From CAZOEL01 sp964578835 (GTDB lineage Bacteria > Desulfobacterota > Syntrophobacteria > Syntrophobacterales > Syntrophobacteraceae), in contig CAZOEL010000040.1 of the NCBI GenBank assembly GCA_964578835.1, positions 1-61,125 on the forward strand: a stretch of 61,125 nucleotides of DNA. Reading direction: 5' to 3'. Each line of letters opens with the position of its first letter. The first letter of the stretch is position 1. This document shows positions 37,117-47,863 of this stretch, piece by piece. Under the pieces are notes generated by a model. It saw only the letters and a program-made list of their open reading frames with translations. It was not told the origin of the DNA and did no database searches. A program made the translations under genes and the position numbers.

Positions 37117-37761
37117 AGCGGGAAAGGCGCCCTTCTTGGATAAGCTGATCGGACGAAGACTTATTCTAGTCCATAGTTTTGTTGAATTATTGAGCGTAGG
37201 GGCATTCCATAATGAATTAGGAATTTGCCCTATAGACATTTCAAAAGGGCTATTGTATTTATGACTACCAAGCTTAAAGTCGTTGCGTTCAGGAGCGCTT
37301 TACTGACCTCCAGCGAATAAGCGACCAGAAAGACCGGACCTGAATCATTCGTCCAGTTTGCTTCCATTAGGCGCGGGTGATGGAGTATTTCCGCCATTCG
37401 TTTTCTTGGAACCTTACTAATAGACCTTAAACGCCTTCCATGTTCTGAAGCACCACCATCATCGCACCGCTTTTTCTTTCTACACAAGAAGTATGACAAA
37501 GCCAAACCCATTGTGAGGTGAGACAGGAAGCCAAGGGTCTTATATAGACTGTTACTGTCGATATGCCTTTGAATAGGTTGATCCCTTTCTCATCATTATT
37601 TCTTTCTTTTTCAGATTTGACTGAGATTTAAAACTGTAAAGAGCGGGCGTGAGGAAATTGGCCGGCCAAGGTCCTTTATCTATTCGCTTTGGACTGGCAA
37701 TTTCATCTCCGTAGGATTTTTCAGATCTCTCAAACGCTATATCAGCGAACTGGAGCGATTC
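37117..37761. other. Intergenic region between T6SS and secreted-protein cluster
   Basis: About 645 bp with visibly more A and T than its surroundings. I see no supportable gene. An imperfect inverted repeat (GGGCATTCC and GGAATTTGCCC) at 37199-37230 could act as a weak terminator for the T6SS operon. A 93-codon minus-strand frame at 37230-37511 has no ribosome site or recognisable content. Confidence 0.45.
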
Positions 37762-38727
37762 ATGTGTTCTTTCGGCCGCGTGATAAGTATTGGGCCACTC
37801 TTCACGGCTATTATTCTTCTTTCTTGGGGATTTTCCAACAACCGCCCTGCCCGTGCATCGGAGACCTTGGCAGTGATCGAGGGCGAGGGGATCACCACCG
37901 AGACCTTCGCGAAGGAAATGGAGCGCCGCTCCCTGTCGGAACCGTTGGAGAAGGAAGCCCTCCTCGAGGAAATGATCCGTTTCGAAGTGCAGGCAGCCGC
38001 GGCTCGGAAGGCGGGTTATGCAAAAGATCCGGAAATCCACGCCGCGTTGAAAAAGCTCATGGTCGCAAAGCTCCGCAAGGAGTTGCTCGAGCCGAGGCTT
38101 ACCGGACTCTCAATCCCCGATCGGGAAATTGAAGACTACTACCGGGAACATCAGCTTGAGTTTGGAACTCCCCGCAGGGTCCGCATGGCTCTCATCGAGG
38201 TCAGGACGCCACCAAAAGCCTCCGGGGAGAAAAGGGCGCAATTGGTTGAAAGAGCCCGGGCAGCTAGGGCCGAGGCCTTGAAGTTGTCCCCCGAGGTATC
38301 CTCCCTGGGCGGCGTCGCCGCCAGGTATTCCGATGATCAGGCCAGCCGTTACCGGGGAGGGGAAGTGGGCTGGGTGGATTTTGACGCCATCCCGGACCGC
38401 TGGGGCCGGGAGCTCCAGGAGGCTGTTTCCGCTTTGCCCAACTCTCCGGCTCTCACGCCCGTAGTTGAAACACCGAACGGCTTCTTGATTGCAAAGGTGA
38501 TGGAAGCCAAGGAGCGCTCGCTCCTGCCGCTCGATGTTGTGCGTGAGCGCATCCGCCATAAGCTTTTGAACGACAGGAAGGCCACGATTGAAAAGGAGTT
38601 TATCGAGGAATTGAAGGCCAGAGTGCAAATCCAGGCGGGCACAGTTGCCCTTGGATCCATCGAGCCGCCTTCGAAGAGCCGGGAGAAGGCCTTTCCACCA
38701 CGGCCTCCCGATGTTCCCGGGCGCTAA
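37762..38727 (+). CDS. Exported parvulin-type peptidyl-prolyl isomerase
   Basis: The product is 321 aa. An N-terminal signal peptide ends near ARASET. A SurA/PpiD-like chaperone region follows, and the parvulin domain spans about residues 145-260 (RVRMALIEV, then YSDDQASRYRGGEVGWVD and TPVVETPNGFLIAKV). It should help fold proteins in the periplasm. Its position immediately upstream of four exported proteins suggests that it is a dedicated foldase. ATG 37762 has TGGAGC upstream. Confidence 0.88.
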   Translation: MCSFGRVISIGPLFTAIILLSWGFSNNRPARASETLAVIEGEGITTETFAKEMERRSLSEPLEKEALLEEMIRFEVQAAAARKAGYAKDPEIHAALKKLMVAKLRKELLEPRLTGLSIPDREIEDYYREHQLEFGTPRRVRMALIEVRTPPKASGEKRAQLVERARAARAEALKLSPEVSSLGGVAARYSDDQASRYRGGEVGWVDFDAIPDRWGRELQEAVSALPNSPALTPVVETPNGFLIAKVMEAKERSLLPLDVVRERIRHKLLNDRKATIEKEFIEELKARVQIQAGTVALGSIEPPSKSREKAFPPRPPDVPGR

Positions 38728-38750
38728 AGACAAACGAGGAGGGGATATTC

Positions 38751-39764
38751 ATGAGACATGGGAATCGTCACCGAATACCGGCTCTGCTTGGAATGCTGCT
38801 GATCGCTGTTTTTGGGTCCCCGGTTTTCGCGGGACCATCCGCTAGCCAGACCTTTGAGCTTCGCCCCGGCTGGAACGTGATATTCCTGGATGTTCAGCCG
38901 GAGGCAAGAGGCCCGGCGGAAGTCTTTTACGATCTTCCGGTGGAAAGCGTCTGGACATGGATCGACAGGCATTCCTCCGTGGAATTCATACAGGACCCGG
39001 CGGAGGGCCTCTGGGGAGCTCCGGGCTGGCATGCCTGGTTTTCACCATCCCAGGCGGAGCCTTTCCGGGAAAAGCTCACGAACCTTTTCGCCATACTTGC
39101 GAACCGGCCCTACCTCATCAAGCTCAAGGGATCGGAGAACCGGGAGTGGAGCGTTACGGGCGCTCCGTCGGTCCAACCGGTCCATTGGTCGCCCAACTCC
39201 TTCAACCTGATCGGATTCCATCTCGACCCCTCTGTATCGATGAGCTTCCAGGATTTTTTCTCCCCTTCCTCCGCCCATTCCGGACAGGCAATGTATCGCC
39301 TCAATGGTGAAGGGAGATGGCAGTTCATCGATGAGCCCTCCTCTACGATGATCCGGTCCGGAGAGGCTTACTGGGTCTGGTGCAAGGGCGGCTCATCCTA
39401 CCAGGGGCCTCTCCTGGTGGAGCTTCCCATGGCGAGAGGCATCGATTTCGGCTCGGGGCTGACGGAGCTTGCCGTCACCATCCAAAACCTTTCGAACATC
39501 AACCGGACTGTCGCTTTAACGCCACGAACCGCCGACCTGCCCCTCGTTTACAGGGACTATGACCCCTCCTCCACGGGATTCCAGTGGCCATCCCTGAACG
39601 ACATGGGCGCCTTGACCCTCGAGCCTGGCGCAAGGCAAGTCCTGAGCCTGGGGATCAGGCGTGAAAGCCTCTCAATGAGCTCGGCTGAAACAGTCCTTGA
39701 GATTTCAGACGGCCTCGGCGTGAAGCTGCTCGTGCCCATCCGGGCGAAGCAGCTCGGGTTCTGA
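38751..39764 (+). CDS. Exported protein of unknown function (337 aa)
   Basis: A signal peptide ends near SPVFAGP. The mature protein is rich in Trp and aromatic residues and predicted mostly beta-stranded (FELRPGWNVIFLDVQPEA, WTWIDRHSSVEFIQDP). The C-terminal 110 residues (LAVTIQNLSNINRTVAL, then GARQVLSLGIRR) look like an immunoglobulin-like sandwich. I do not recognise a family. It lies 23 bp after the prolyl isomerase gene and is followed after 56 bp by another exported protein. Confidence 0.6.
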   Translation: MRHGNRHRIPALLGMLLIAVFGSPVFAGPSASQTFELRPGWNVIFLDVQPEARGPAEVFYDLPVESVWTWIDRHSSVEFIQDPAEGLWGAPGWHAWFSPSQAEPFREKLTNLFAILANRPYLIKLKGSENREWSVTGAPSVQPVHWSPNSFNLIGFHLDPSVSMSFQDFFSPSSAHSGQAMYRLNGEGRWQFIDEPSSTMIRSGEAYWVWCKGGSSYQGPLLVELPMARGIDFGSGLTELAVTIQNLSNINRTVALTPRTADLPLVYRDYDPSSTGFQWPSLNDMGALTLEPGARQVLSLGIRRESLSMSSAETVLEISDGLGVKLLVPIRAKQLGF

Positions 39765-39820
39765 CGCGGAAACGGTCCCGGGGAGTCTCCCGCACGATCT
39801 GCTAAAATGAGGGTAAAGCA

Positions 39821-40582
39821 ATGAAATCACGGATAATCCTGTTTCCTGTCGTTCTGCTCGTCATGCTGATGTTGGTCCCACTGGCCCAAGCCGGCGATTA
39901 TTCCGGGCTATGGGTGGGCAATGTGATCGTCAACTCCGTGAGCGAGTCCAGGAACGGCGAGACCGTTCCCACTCCGGCTGCTGGTGATTTTACGTTTCGG
40001 GTCATCATTCACGTGGACGCTGACGTCAGGGCAAGGTTGCTCAAGGAAGTGGTCCAGATGGTTCAATCTGCGACAGAGACCAACGCGGCCCGGTACATAC
40101 TTGTAACGGATGACTCCAAAATCTGGGAATTCAAGGGAGTCGCTCTAAGGGACGGGAGTCCCGTGGGTTACCGTGTGAGCACTGCGGCCTATGATTTCGA
40201 CACAAACACGGAGAATTACGACAGCAGCTCGAAGGGGCTGATCATGAGCGGGACTCTTCAGCCGGGGGGGACGCTGACATGCGCGTTGAGTCTTTCCGCA
40301 AATCATCCCACCAACCCTTTCAAGCATGTCTATCATCCGGACCACAACAACCTTGATGAGGATTATGCAGAAATTGTCCAGGAAGCATATGGCATTACTC
40401 GCAGCATGACGTTCCTCTTCGCATCGGAAGACCCAAGGGCTGACCACCCTCCGGGGTGGGGTGTGAACCGGCTGGCGGGAACCTTCGAGGAAACGATCGA
40501 TGGGCTTCACAGGCATCCCGTCAAGGTAAGCGGGGATTTTGAACTGCGCCGCATCTCTGTTACCAAGGAGTTGAACCGATGA
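39821..40582 (+). CDS. Exported protein of unknown function (253 aa)
   Basis: A signal peptide ends near PLAQAGD. The mature protein opens with YSGLWVGNVIVNSV, a pattern typical of beta-barrel or lipocalin-like domains. The middle part has His-rich loops (HVYHPDHNNLDEDY), which might bind metal. The stop codon overlaps the start of the 2416-aa gene (ATGA), indicating that the two products are made together, possibly in fixed ratio. The family is not recognised. Confidence 0.6.
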   Translation: MKSRIILFPVVLLVMLMLVPLAQAGDYSGLWVGNVIVNSVSESRNGETVPTPAAGDFTFRVIIHVDADVRARLLKEVVQMVQSATETNAARYILVTDDSKIWEFKGVALRDGSPVGYRVSTAAYDFDTNTENYDSSSKGLIMSGTLQPGGTLTCALSLSANHPTNPFKHVYHPDHNNLDEDYAEIVQEAYGITRSMTFLFASEDPRADHPPGWGVNRLAGTFEETIDGLHRHPVKVSGDFELRRISVTKELNR

Positions 40583-43500
40583 GCGCCATTGGAAAATTGA
40601 AAAATAGACTAAGGATCTCGATTCGCGGCGCCGCCTTGGCTTCCATATTCACCATTGCCGTCACAACAGTGATCTTTCTCCATTCGGACCGCGCCTTGGC
40701 GGACCCCTCATGGAAAGCGGCGTGGACTTATGGTGACCATAATCTTTGGTATCCTGGGCCCTCTGCAGTGGATGCACAGGAAAACTGCTATGTATCAGGC
40801 GCCCTACATGGAAGCACGAGGCTTGGGGACATAGACGTTTCCGGTTCCGGCTTTTTCGTGGCAAAACGCAGCCGCACAGGCGCATGGCTATGGGCTGCCA
40901 AGGTCGATGCCCCCCCTGGGAGTCCCTATGTGCAAAAGATCGTTATTGATAATGATGGGAACTTATATGTTGCCGGATCCAAAGGCAATGTCACGTCCAC
41001 TTTCGTCGGCTTGGGAACGACTATGAGTGGGAGTGGTTTTTTCATAGCAAAACTGAACGGAACAAACGGCAAATGGCTTTGGGTATATTCATCTGATAAC
41101 GCCCGCTTCAGTATCGGAGATATAATTGCCGATGGATCAAATGTGTACTACAGTTTTTCATTATTAAATATTAGCAACTTCTCCCGCACGGGTGGTGTCG
41201 GCAAGCATACAAAGGACGGTGCTTTTGTATGGCAAAAGCCGATCCCCGTGGTCGCGCTTTCAATAGCCTTCAAGGACAACAGTCTCCTTTATCTCGGCGA
41301 TGTGGAAGGCGGCGACTACGATTATTCGAGGCTGCCTTCACTGGGTGAAGTGAGTCTTTCGACGGGTACTCCGACTTCAATCCCGTTGAAAAAGCTGGCG
41401 CAAGGTGCGGCAAGTTTCTCGAGCTATGCCATGAATACGGATGCCGCCGGAAACTTGTATGTTTATGGCAACTGCTCTGCCGGTACTCTCACCTTTGACG
41501 ACCACACTCTGAACCTTACCGCAGATTCGTCGGTCATAGCAAAGCTGGATGCGCAGGGGGATGTCGCCTGGACCTGGGCCGGACCCTTGTTGGTAGACAT
41601 GGGTCTGAACCAATCCGATGAGATCATCATAGCCGGCTCTTTCAAGGGAGCGCTGGCGATTTGTGGAAATGATCCGACAGGCAATCCCCTGGAGCACGGG
41701 ACGTTCGTCGCCAAGTTAGTCCCCGACACCGGCAACTGTGCGTGGGTCAAGAAATACCCCGGCATTGCACTATCTGGATCTGGCAGTGACAACAGACTGG
41801 AACTTGTGAACGGGAAGATATTCATTGGGGGAACATTCGATGAGACCATCACACTGGACGGAATCACCCTCAGTCCCTCCGATCCAACTGCGGAACACAC
41901 CGCTTACCTGGGTTATATGCTGGAGAGCATCTATGTGGGCGAACCGATTCCCATACCCTCTACGGCCCTTGGCGCCAGCCCCCCGCTTGTCATTCCTCAG
42001 GACTCGGCGGACGCGTTCCTATGGAGCCCCCAGGATTCGAGGTATTATGCAACCAGACCGGTAAATGCCGAGTTGCGGTGGCAGGTATCCGAGGATCCAA
42101 CGGTCACTACATACGCCAGAAGTTACGTGGATGCCGTCTGGCCGCCAAATCCTCAAATCCATATCGTTGGTGCGCCGGTCGAACTTCGGCCCATCACTGC
42201 GCCTCCCGGTCAAGATCCCGCAACGAGCCACACCTATGTGGACATACCTTATCGACCGAGTGGAGCCACGGTAGAGAACTATATCTTCCGGAACTCTCAG
42301 GCAGGATACTCGACGCTGCTTTACGCAGAGGGTGCGGAGCCGGATATAAGCCGGTATCCGGCGAGGCTGGTGATAGTCAGGAGTGTTAATTGGAATGATC
42401 CAGGTTATCTGACCGAAGCAGAAGCTGTAATCGGCCAGAAGATCACCGATGCGAGCCATCAGGACCCCACGGGTAAGAACGGTCAGGTGCTTTTCAGGTT
42501 GAGCCGCTATGATGGGGCGGGCCAGGATGGAGTTTACAATTTCAACACGCGCGAGGGCGCAATCGTTCCGGTCAATACGGACGATCCCGACAGCACATCC
42601 GACGATCTGGTGGTTGTCTGGTACAGGCAGAATGTTCCCACGGGAGTGGCCTGGCCGGTGAAGCCGGTACGTTATTACTGCCGTTGGCCTTCAAACCCGC
42701 TCAAGATCATCATTGCAAGCGAGTTGGGCTCGGAGGTCCTCGGCCAGCAACTATTGGATCCACAGATATTCGTTTCCGCGAAGGTATACGACCAGCCGGA
42801 TCCAAAGCTTCCCGGCTACAAGTCAAACATGGAGCATGCTCTATTGCTCCCCTCGAATATGGGGACGGGGTTCCCCGCGCTTTTTGCATTGCGCGCGGGT
42901 AAGGACCAAAACGAAGGACAATATGTCCTCCTGAAATATTGGGACAGAAAGGATACGCCGGTTACCAGCGATGATGAATGGGCCTATGTGGTTTACAGAG
43001 TCACCGCGACGGAAGACGGATACACGTTCACCGGCAAACCGGGAATGGCGGGCGACCCCATCCTGGCCCCCTACCCCTTGAGCAAGCTGGCGACGTGCGC
43101 CGAATCTGCCGCGGAAGGAGATGCGACCTGGGTCGATTACAGCGGGACGGTCTGGGCAAGGGCAGCGGGTCACGGCGCGGCGCGTTACTACTATCCGCTC
43201 CAGGAAGGGTTTGATTACGATCTGAACCATGACGGGGTTCAGGATGAACCGGTGGGAAAGTGCGTTCCATGGCTGCGAGGCCAATCCGATGATCCAGATC
43301 AGCCCATCGCGGTCACTTATGATGTCTCCTGGCCTTCTGAAGCGCCAAGCCTCAGACCGGGTGAAACCCTGATCAAGGCGAAACGATTTTTGCCGGACAT
43401 CGTGAACCGGTCGGCGGTGCAGGTGATTTATGAAGGTATCGACGGAGAGCAGGATGAAAGCGAAGCCGCTTCTCTCGTCAAGCTCATGGACCCTTTGGCG

Positions 43501-46500
43501 GAGCGGTCCGTGACCCTCAACGCCTTCCCATCGGATGTGGCCGTGGTTACGAAGATGGGACGAACGGTTCCTTCCGGAAACAAGAGCGGAACCATCCGGC
43601 TTCCCTACACTCTACAGTCCAGGGTTTTCTACGACCCGGTCACCAGAAAGCTGTGTTTCAAGGGGACGATCGACGACCCCGATGCGGACCATCCGCTCCT
43701 GCTTCCCAACATTATGACGAACACAGAGCGAAAGCTCCTGTGGAGTCTCAACGGCGACAATGGCGAGGCAAAGGATGCAAGCGCCTGGGACGAGGCAGTG
43801 GACGCACTATATCACCTGACTCGTAATCCATACGAGCTGGACCTGGATGAAGAACCGGGACCGGATCGTGAGTTGATGATCGGACTCGATGAACGGAATG
43901 GCAGGAAGGTGGGAAGAAATCTGCTCGGTCCGGGCAACGTTCTCAGCGCCGGTGCTGCCAGGGGAACGGGTTGGGTGACGATAGCCTTCAACAATGACTC
44001 AAGCCTTGCATCCATTGGAGTGGACCTGAAAGTCTTTCGGGTGGAATGCGACGCGCTTGGCTATCCCTACCAGGGAGATATTCATGTGATCGAATCGGAC
44101 AATATCTTCGATGAGGAGATCACTTTGCGCTACAGCGGGGATTTCGGCGGGGAGTCGGATGAAATGGATTTTTTCTGGGAGTTGTACCCCGGGGATGGAA
44201 ATCCCGAAATACCTCCCCACGAAAACGGCTTTCCTGTCTTTCCTAAACCATGGGAGACCCTCGCCCAGGGAAAAGGGTTGCCCGAAGTGACCATCAAAGG
44301 CGCCAATGAAAGGACTCTCTCCAATAACCGTGTCGTGGTTGCCTATAAAGGACTGGCGGCCTGCGCCAACGATACCTCCTGGAGTATCTGGGCGGGAAGC
44401 CCCGGCGGGACTCCCAGCAACCCGGAGGCGCAACTGGCGGAAGGATGGATCAACCGGGTCACGAAAAAGCTGAATCCATTCGACACACGAGTTCAGAATT
44501 TTCGCGAGTCTTCGGCATCAACCTACGTGAGCATGATCCGCCAGGCGGGCAAACGCTACTCGGGACCGATCTCTCTTGAGCCTGGCGCCTCAAACCTGGA
44601 CAGTGTCGGTCTCATAGAAGCCTATGAAACGGTATTTCGAAAAGCAATGAAGCTCTCCATCGACGCGGAGGAGAGCCCGGTGGACTATCAACCGGCAAAC
44701 GACGCCCTTCTGAACCTGGCGGGCCGCATATCGGATCTGTACATGCTTCTGGCCAACGAGGCTTATTCCGACGCGGCGGACCCCACCATCGGGTTCGGCA
44801 CGGCGAGCGGCGAATATGGAACTGCCGCGCCGTCCATCTTTGCCTTTCAAAACCAGGTCGGGTCGTTGCTGGACGAGGAGTTGGCGCTCCTGAGAGGAAG
44901 GGACGACATGGGCACTTCCATCTCGGCGGCTCCAGTTTATAATCGTATTTTTTGGAACTTTACCAGGGGCGAGGGTGAGGTCGCCTATTCCCAGGTTTAT
45001 GAAATCGAAAACGTTAACGGCGATCAAGCGATCAATGAAAAGGATGCCCGGATCATGTATCCTCAGGGGCATGGAGATGCCTGGGGCCATTATCTGACCG
45101 CGCTCACCACATACTATACCCTGCTGAGGCACCCTCACTATACATGGGCGCCCAGGTCCGAATGGATTACCGTAGGCGATGTGCCCGTGGAAGTGGATTA
45201 TTTCGATGAGCGCAGGTTTGCTCATGCCGCTGCGTCCCGGGCTAAAGCGGGGTCGGAGATCGTGAGCCTCACCTACCGCCAGAAATACCTGGATGATCCG
45301 GCCGGCCAATGGCAGGGCTACAAGGATTCAGACCCGGAACGGTCCTGGGGAATGGATGAATGGGCGCGGCGTTCGGGGCAATCTGCTTACTTCGACTGGG
45401 TAGTGGCCAACAGTATTCTACCGCCCTCGGATACCGCTCACACGGGCATCCAGAAGGTCGACCGGACTACCGTTCCCGAGCTTCTCAATATCGCATCCGA
45501 GTTCCAGTCCATTCAGGCGGAAGTCGATAAGGCGGACAAAGGCATTAATCCCGTTGGGCTGGCCAAAGGAGTAGTCCCTTTCGATATCGATCCCTCTCTA
45601 ATTTCGCAGGGACAAACCCATTTCGAACAGATCCACGAGCGTGCAATGGCTGCCTTGCAGAATGGGCTCATGGTGTTTAACTACGCCAACACCAACTCAC
45701 AGATGCTGCGAAAGAACCAGGACACCCTGGAAGACTTCGTGTCCAGCGTCGAGGATACCGAACAGGATTTCAGGAATCGCCTAATCGAAATATTCGGGTA
45801 TCCCTATGCCGAAGACATCGGGACGGGCCGAACCTACCCGGCCAAATATGAAGGCGCGGACATCTACCACCACATGTACATCGATCAGACGGAGCTTACC
45901 GGTGAACATGCCCCGGTGAAAGTAACAAAGATAGAAACTTATTTCACCCCTATTCCGGGGATTGGGTTCTTTCCCGCTGACCCTTCAGCCAACAACCCGG
46001 AGGGATCGAAGGATATCGTCAAAAAAATCACCTATAATTTCTCCACGGAAGGATTCGGCCTGGTCAAACCGGAGGCGTGGAGCAGCCGCAAGGCCCCCGG
46101 CGAGCTCCAGCGCATCCTGTCGGACCTGTATCAGGCGCGGGCGAGATATCAGCAGGCGATAAAATCCTGGGAAAACCTGGTTGCAAAGATCAATGACCAG
46201 GCGGAACTGCTCGAAGCGCAATACGACTTGCACACGCATGAAATTGAAGAGCTCAACACTCAGGCCAATACGGTCTCGGACGTGAACAATGCGCTTCGCG
46301 GCATGGAGTTACTAAAACTGGCTAATCGGAGAGCTTCCTGGATGATCCAGGAATGGTCGGGGGCTTATGCTGAATCCTTGCCAAAGGTGGTTGGTCTGGC
46401 CACTGACGTGACCAGCTTCGCGCGAGGCTTTATCAGGAGTGGCGCGCTTTTGACCGTTGGCTTTTTGGAGACGACCGGCGACATGATTGAGGCGCTTCAA

Positions 46501-47829
46501 TTCGGCCTTGAAACGGGTAAGGAAGAATTGCAGCTCCAGACATCGATCGAGCTCGAGACGGCCAACAACAAATTCGAAGCCCAGCAGAGTGTCAAGGAGC
46601 TCGAGCAGCTCATCCGGGAAGAGCCGGTCCTGCGGATGGAAGTTTACACGATGAAGGAAGCCGTGATCCAGATTATGGGCGACTACAACGCCAAGCTTGC
46701 CGAAGGCGAGCGGCTGCTGGAGGACTTGGCTGCTTTCAGGATGGCTACTGCCGCGGAGATCCAGAAATACCGTTACCAGGATATGGCTTTTCGAGTCTTC
46801 CGAAACGATGCACTGCAAAAATACCGGGCCCAGTTCGATCTGGCCGCCCGTTATGCATACCTGGCCGCTGCGGCCTACGACTACGAGACCAACCTTCTGG
46901 GGTCGGAAAACGGTGCGGGCCGGCAGTTCTTCAACGACATCGTGCGCCAGAGGAGCCTCGGCCAGGTAGTCGACGGAACCCCCGTGGTAGGCTCCCAGGG
47001 GCTGGCGGACAGCCTCGCGAGGATGGCCCAGAATTTCAAAGTGTTCAAGTCTCAGCTCGGCTTCAACAATCCGCAGACCGAGACATCGCGGTTTTCCCTG
47101 CGCCACGAGCTCTTCCGAATGCGGGATGAATCGAACGAGGCATGGCGTAGTCTGCTGGACCAGTACAGGGTTGACAACCTTTGGAATGTACCGGCATTCA
47201 AGAGATACTGCCGGCCTTTCGCCCCCGAGATCCTGGGCGAGCAGCCGGGCTTTGTCATCCCCTTTACGACGACCGTGACATTCGGGTTGAACTTCTTTGG
47301 CAACAATCTCGGGAGCCGGGACAATTCCTATGATCCCACTCATTTCGCCACCAAGGTGCGCTCTGTGGGAGTATGGTTTACAGGTTATGATAGCGCCGGG
47401 CTGTCCAATACGCCAAGGGTGTATCTCGTTCCAATCGGATTCGATGTCCTGAGGTCTCCCACGGGAGACACCTTCGCCACCCGGGAATGGGCTGTTATGG
47501 ATCAGAAGCTCCCCATTCCATTCCCTATTGGAAGCATCCAGATGCACGATCCGGCCTATATCCCCTGCAACGACGCGCTGGGAGGAACGCTGGGCGAGAT
47601 CCGGCGCTTCTCGAGCTTCCGTGCTCATTACGACAGCGGAGAATTCGATCCTTCCGAAACCATAACAGACTCCCGTCTCATTGGTAGATCGGTCTGGAAC
47701 AGCCAATGGCTGCTGATCATCCCGGGAGGCGCTCTGCTCAATGACCCGAATGCAGGTTTGAAGAACTTCACTGAAAATGTAACGGATATCAAACTGTTTT
47801 TTCAAACGTACGCCTATTCGGGCAATTAG
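40579..47829 (+). CDS. Giant exported protein with TcA-like pore and C-terminal region (2416 aa)
   Basis: A signal peptide-like segment ends near DRALADP. Residues 40-460 contain propeller-like repeats (NCYVSGAL, SGFFVAKRS; NLYVAGS, SGFFIAKLN). From about 1300 the chain is helical, with YYTLLRHPHYTWAPRSEW near 1510. A hydrophobic segment (LPKVVGLATDVTSFARGF onward, about 1934-1975) is flanked by long coiled coils (about 1847-1925 and 1980-2080), then FDLAARYAYLAAAAYDYE at about 2086 and a beta-rich C-terminus ending VTDIKLFFQTY. This order matches the TcA pore, coiled coil and TcB-binding part of Tc toxins from memory. No TcB or TcC gene is in the window. The alternative is a plain surface protein with a coiled coil. 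Confidence 0.6.
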   Translation: MSAIGKLKNRLRISIRGAALASIFTIAVTTVIFLHSDRALADPSWKAAWTYGDHNLWYPGPSAVDAQENCYVSGALHGSTRLGDIDVSGSGFFVAKRSRTGAWLWAAKVDAPPGSPYVQKIVIDNDGNLYVAGSKGNVTSTFVGLGTTMSGSGFFIAKLNGTNGKWLWVYSSDNARFSIGDIIADGSNVYYSFSLLNISNFSRTGGVGKHTKDGAFVWQKPIPVVALSIAFKDNSLLYLGDVEGGDYDYSRLPSLGEVSLSTGTPTSIPLKKLAQGAASFSSYAMNTDAAGNLYVYGNCSAGTLTFDDHTLNLTADSSVIAKLDAQGDVAWTWAGPLLVDMGLNQSDEIIIAGSFKGALAICGNDPTGNPLEHGTFVAKLVPDTGNCAWVKKYPGIALSGSGSDNRLELVNGKIFIGGTFDETITLDGITLSPSDPTAEHTAYLGYMLESIYVGEPIPIPSTALGASPPLVIPQDSADAFLWSPQDSRYYATRPVNAELRWQVSEDPTVTTYARSYVDAVWPPNPQIHIVGAPVELRPITAPPGQDPATSHTYVDIPYRPSGATVENYIFRNSQAGYSTLLYAEGAEPDISRYPARLVIVRSVNWNDPGYLTEAEAVIGQKITDASHQDPTGKNGQVLFRLSRYDGAGQDGVYNFNTREGAIVPVNTDDPDSTSDDLVVVWYRQNVPTGVAWPVKPVRYYCRWPSNPLKIIIASELGSEVLGQQLLDPQIFVSAKVYDQPDPKLPGYKSNMEHALLLPSNMGTGFPALFALRAGKDQNEGQYVLLKYWDRKDTPVTSDDEWAYVVYRVTATEDGYTFTGKPGMAGDPILAPYPLSKLATCAESAAEGDATWVDYSGTVWARAAGHGAARYYYPLQEGFDYDLNHDGVQDEPVGKCVPWLRGQSDDPDQPIAVTYDVSWPSEAPSLRPGETLIKAKRFLPDIVNRSAVQVIYEGIDGEQDESEAASLVKLMDPLAERSVTLNAFPSDVAVVTKMGRTVPSGNKSGTIRLPYTLQSRVFYDPVTRKLCFKGTIDDPDADHPLLLPNIMTNTERKLLWSLNGDNGEAKDASAWDEAVDALYHLTRNPYELDLDEEPGPDRELMIGLDERNGRKVGRNLLGPGNVLSAGAARGTGWVTIAFNNDSSLASIGVDLKVFRVECDALGYPYQGDIHVIESDNIFDEEITLRYSGDFGGESDEMDFFWELYPGDGNPEIPPHENGFPVFPKPWETLAQGKGLPEVTIKGANERTLSNNRVVVAYKGLAACANDTSWSIWAGSPGGTPSNPEAQLAEGWINRVTKKLNPFDTRVQNFRESSASTYVSMIRQAGKRYSGPISLEPGASNLDSVGLIEAYETVFRKAMKLSIDAEESPVDYQPANDALLNLAGRISDLYMLLANEAYSDAADPTIGFGTASGEYGTAAPSIFAFQNQVGSLLDEELALLRGRDDMGTSISAAPVYNRIFWNFTRGEGEVAYSQVYEIENVNGDQAINEKDARIMYPQGHGDAWGHYLTALTTYYTLLRHPHYTWAPRSEWITVGDVPVEVDYFDERRFAHAAASRAKAGSEIVSLTYRQKYLDDPAGQWQGYKDSDPERSWGMDEWARRSGQSAYFDWVVANSILPPSDTAHTGIQKVDRTTVPELLNIASEFQSIQAEVDKADKGINPVGLAKGVVPFDIDPSLISQGQTHFEQIHERAMAALQNGLMVFNYANTNSQMLRKNQDTLEDFVSSVEDTEQDFRNRLIEIFGYPYAEDIGTGRTYPAKYEGADIYHHMYIDQTELTGEHAPVKVTKIETYFTPIPGIGFFPADPSANNPEGSKDIVKKITYNFSTEGFGLVKPEAWSSRKAPGELQRILSDLYQARARYQQAIKSWENLVAKINDQAELLEAQYDLHTHEIEELNTQANTVSDVNNALRGMELLKLANRRASWMIQEWSGAYAESLPKVVGLATDVTSFARGFIRSGALLTVGFLETTGDMIEALQFGLETGKEELQLQTSIELETANNKFEAQQSVKELEQLIREEPVLRMEVYTMKEAVIQIMGDYNAKLAEGERLLEDLAAFRMATAAEIQKYRYQDMAFRVFRNDALQKYRAQFDLAARYAYLAAAAYDYETNLLGSENGAGRQFFNDIVRQRSLGQVVDGTPVVGSQGLADSLARMAQNFKVFKSQLGFNNPQTETSRFSLRHELFRMRDESNEAWRSLLDQYRVDNLWNVPAFKRYCRPFAPEILGEQPGFVIPFTTTVTFGLNFFGNNLGSRDNSYDPTHFATKVRSVGVWFTGYDSAGLSNTPRVYLVPIGFDVLRSPTGDTFATREWAVMDQKLPIPFPIGSIQMHDPAYIPCNDALGGTLGEIRRFSSFRAHYDSGEFDPSETITDSRLIGRSVWNSQWLLIIPGGALLNDPNAGLKNFTENVTDIKLFFQTYAYSGN

Positions 47830-47863
47830 ATCCGGGCAACCCGCCGGCGAAGGAGAAAAGCCG

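Noticed and set aside
37230..37511. 93-codon minus-strand frame in the 37117-37761 gap
   Set aside because: There is no ribosome site, it has low-complexity charged content and no recognisable motif.
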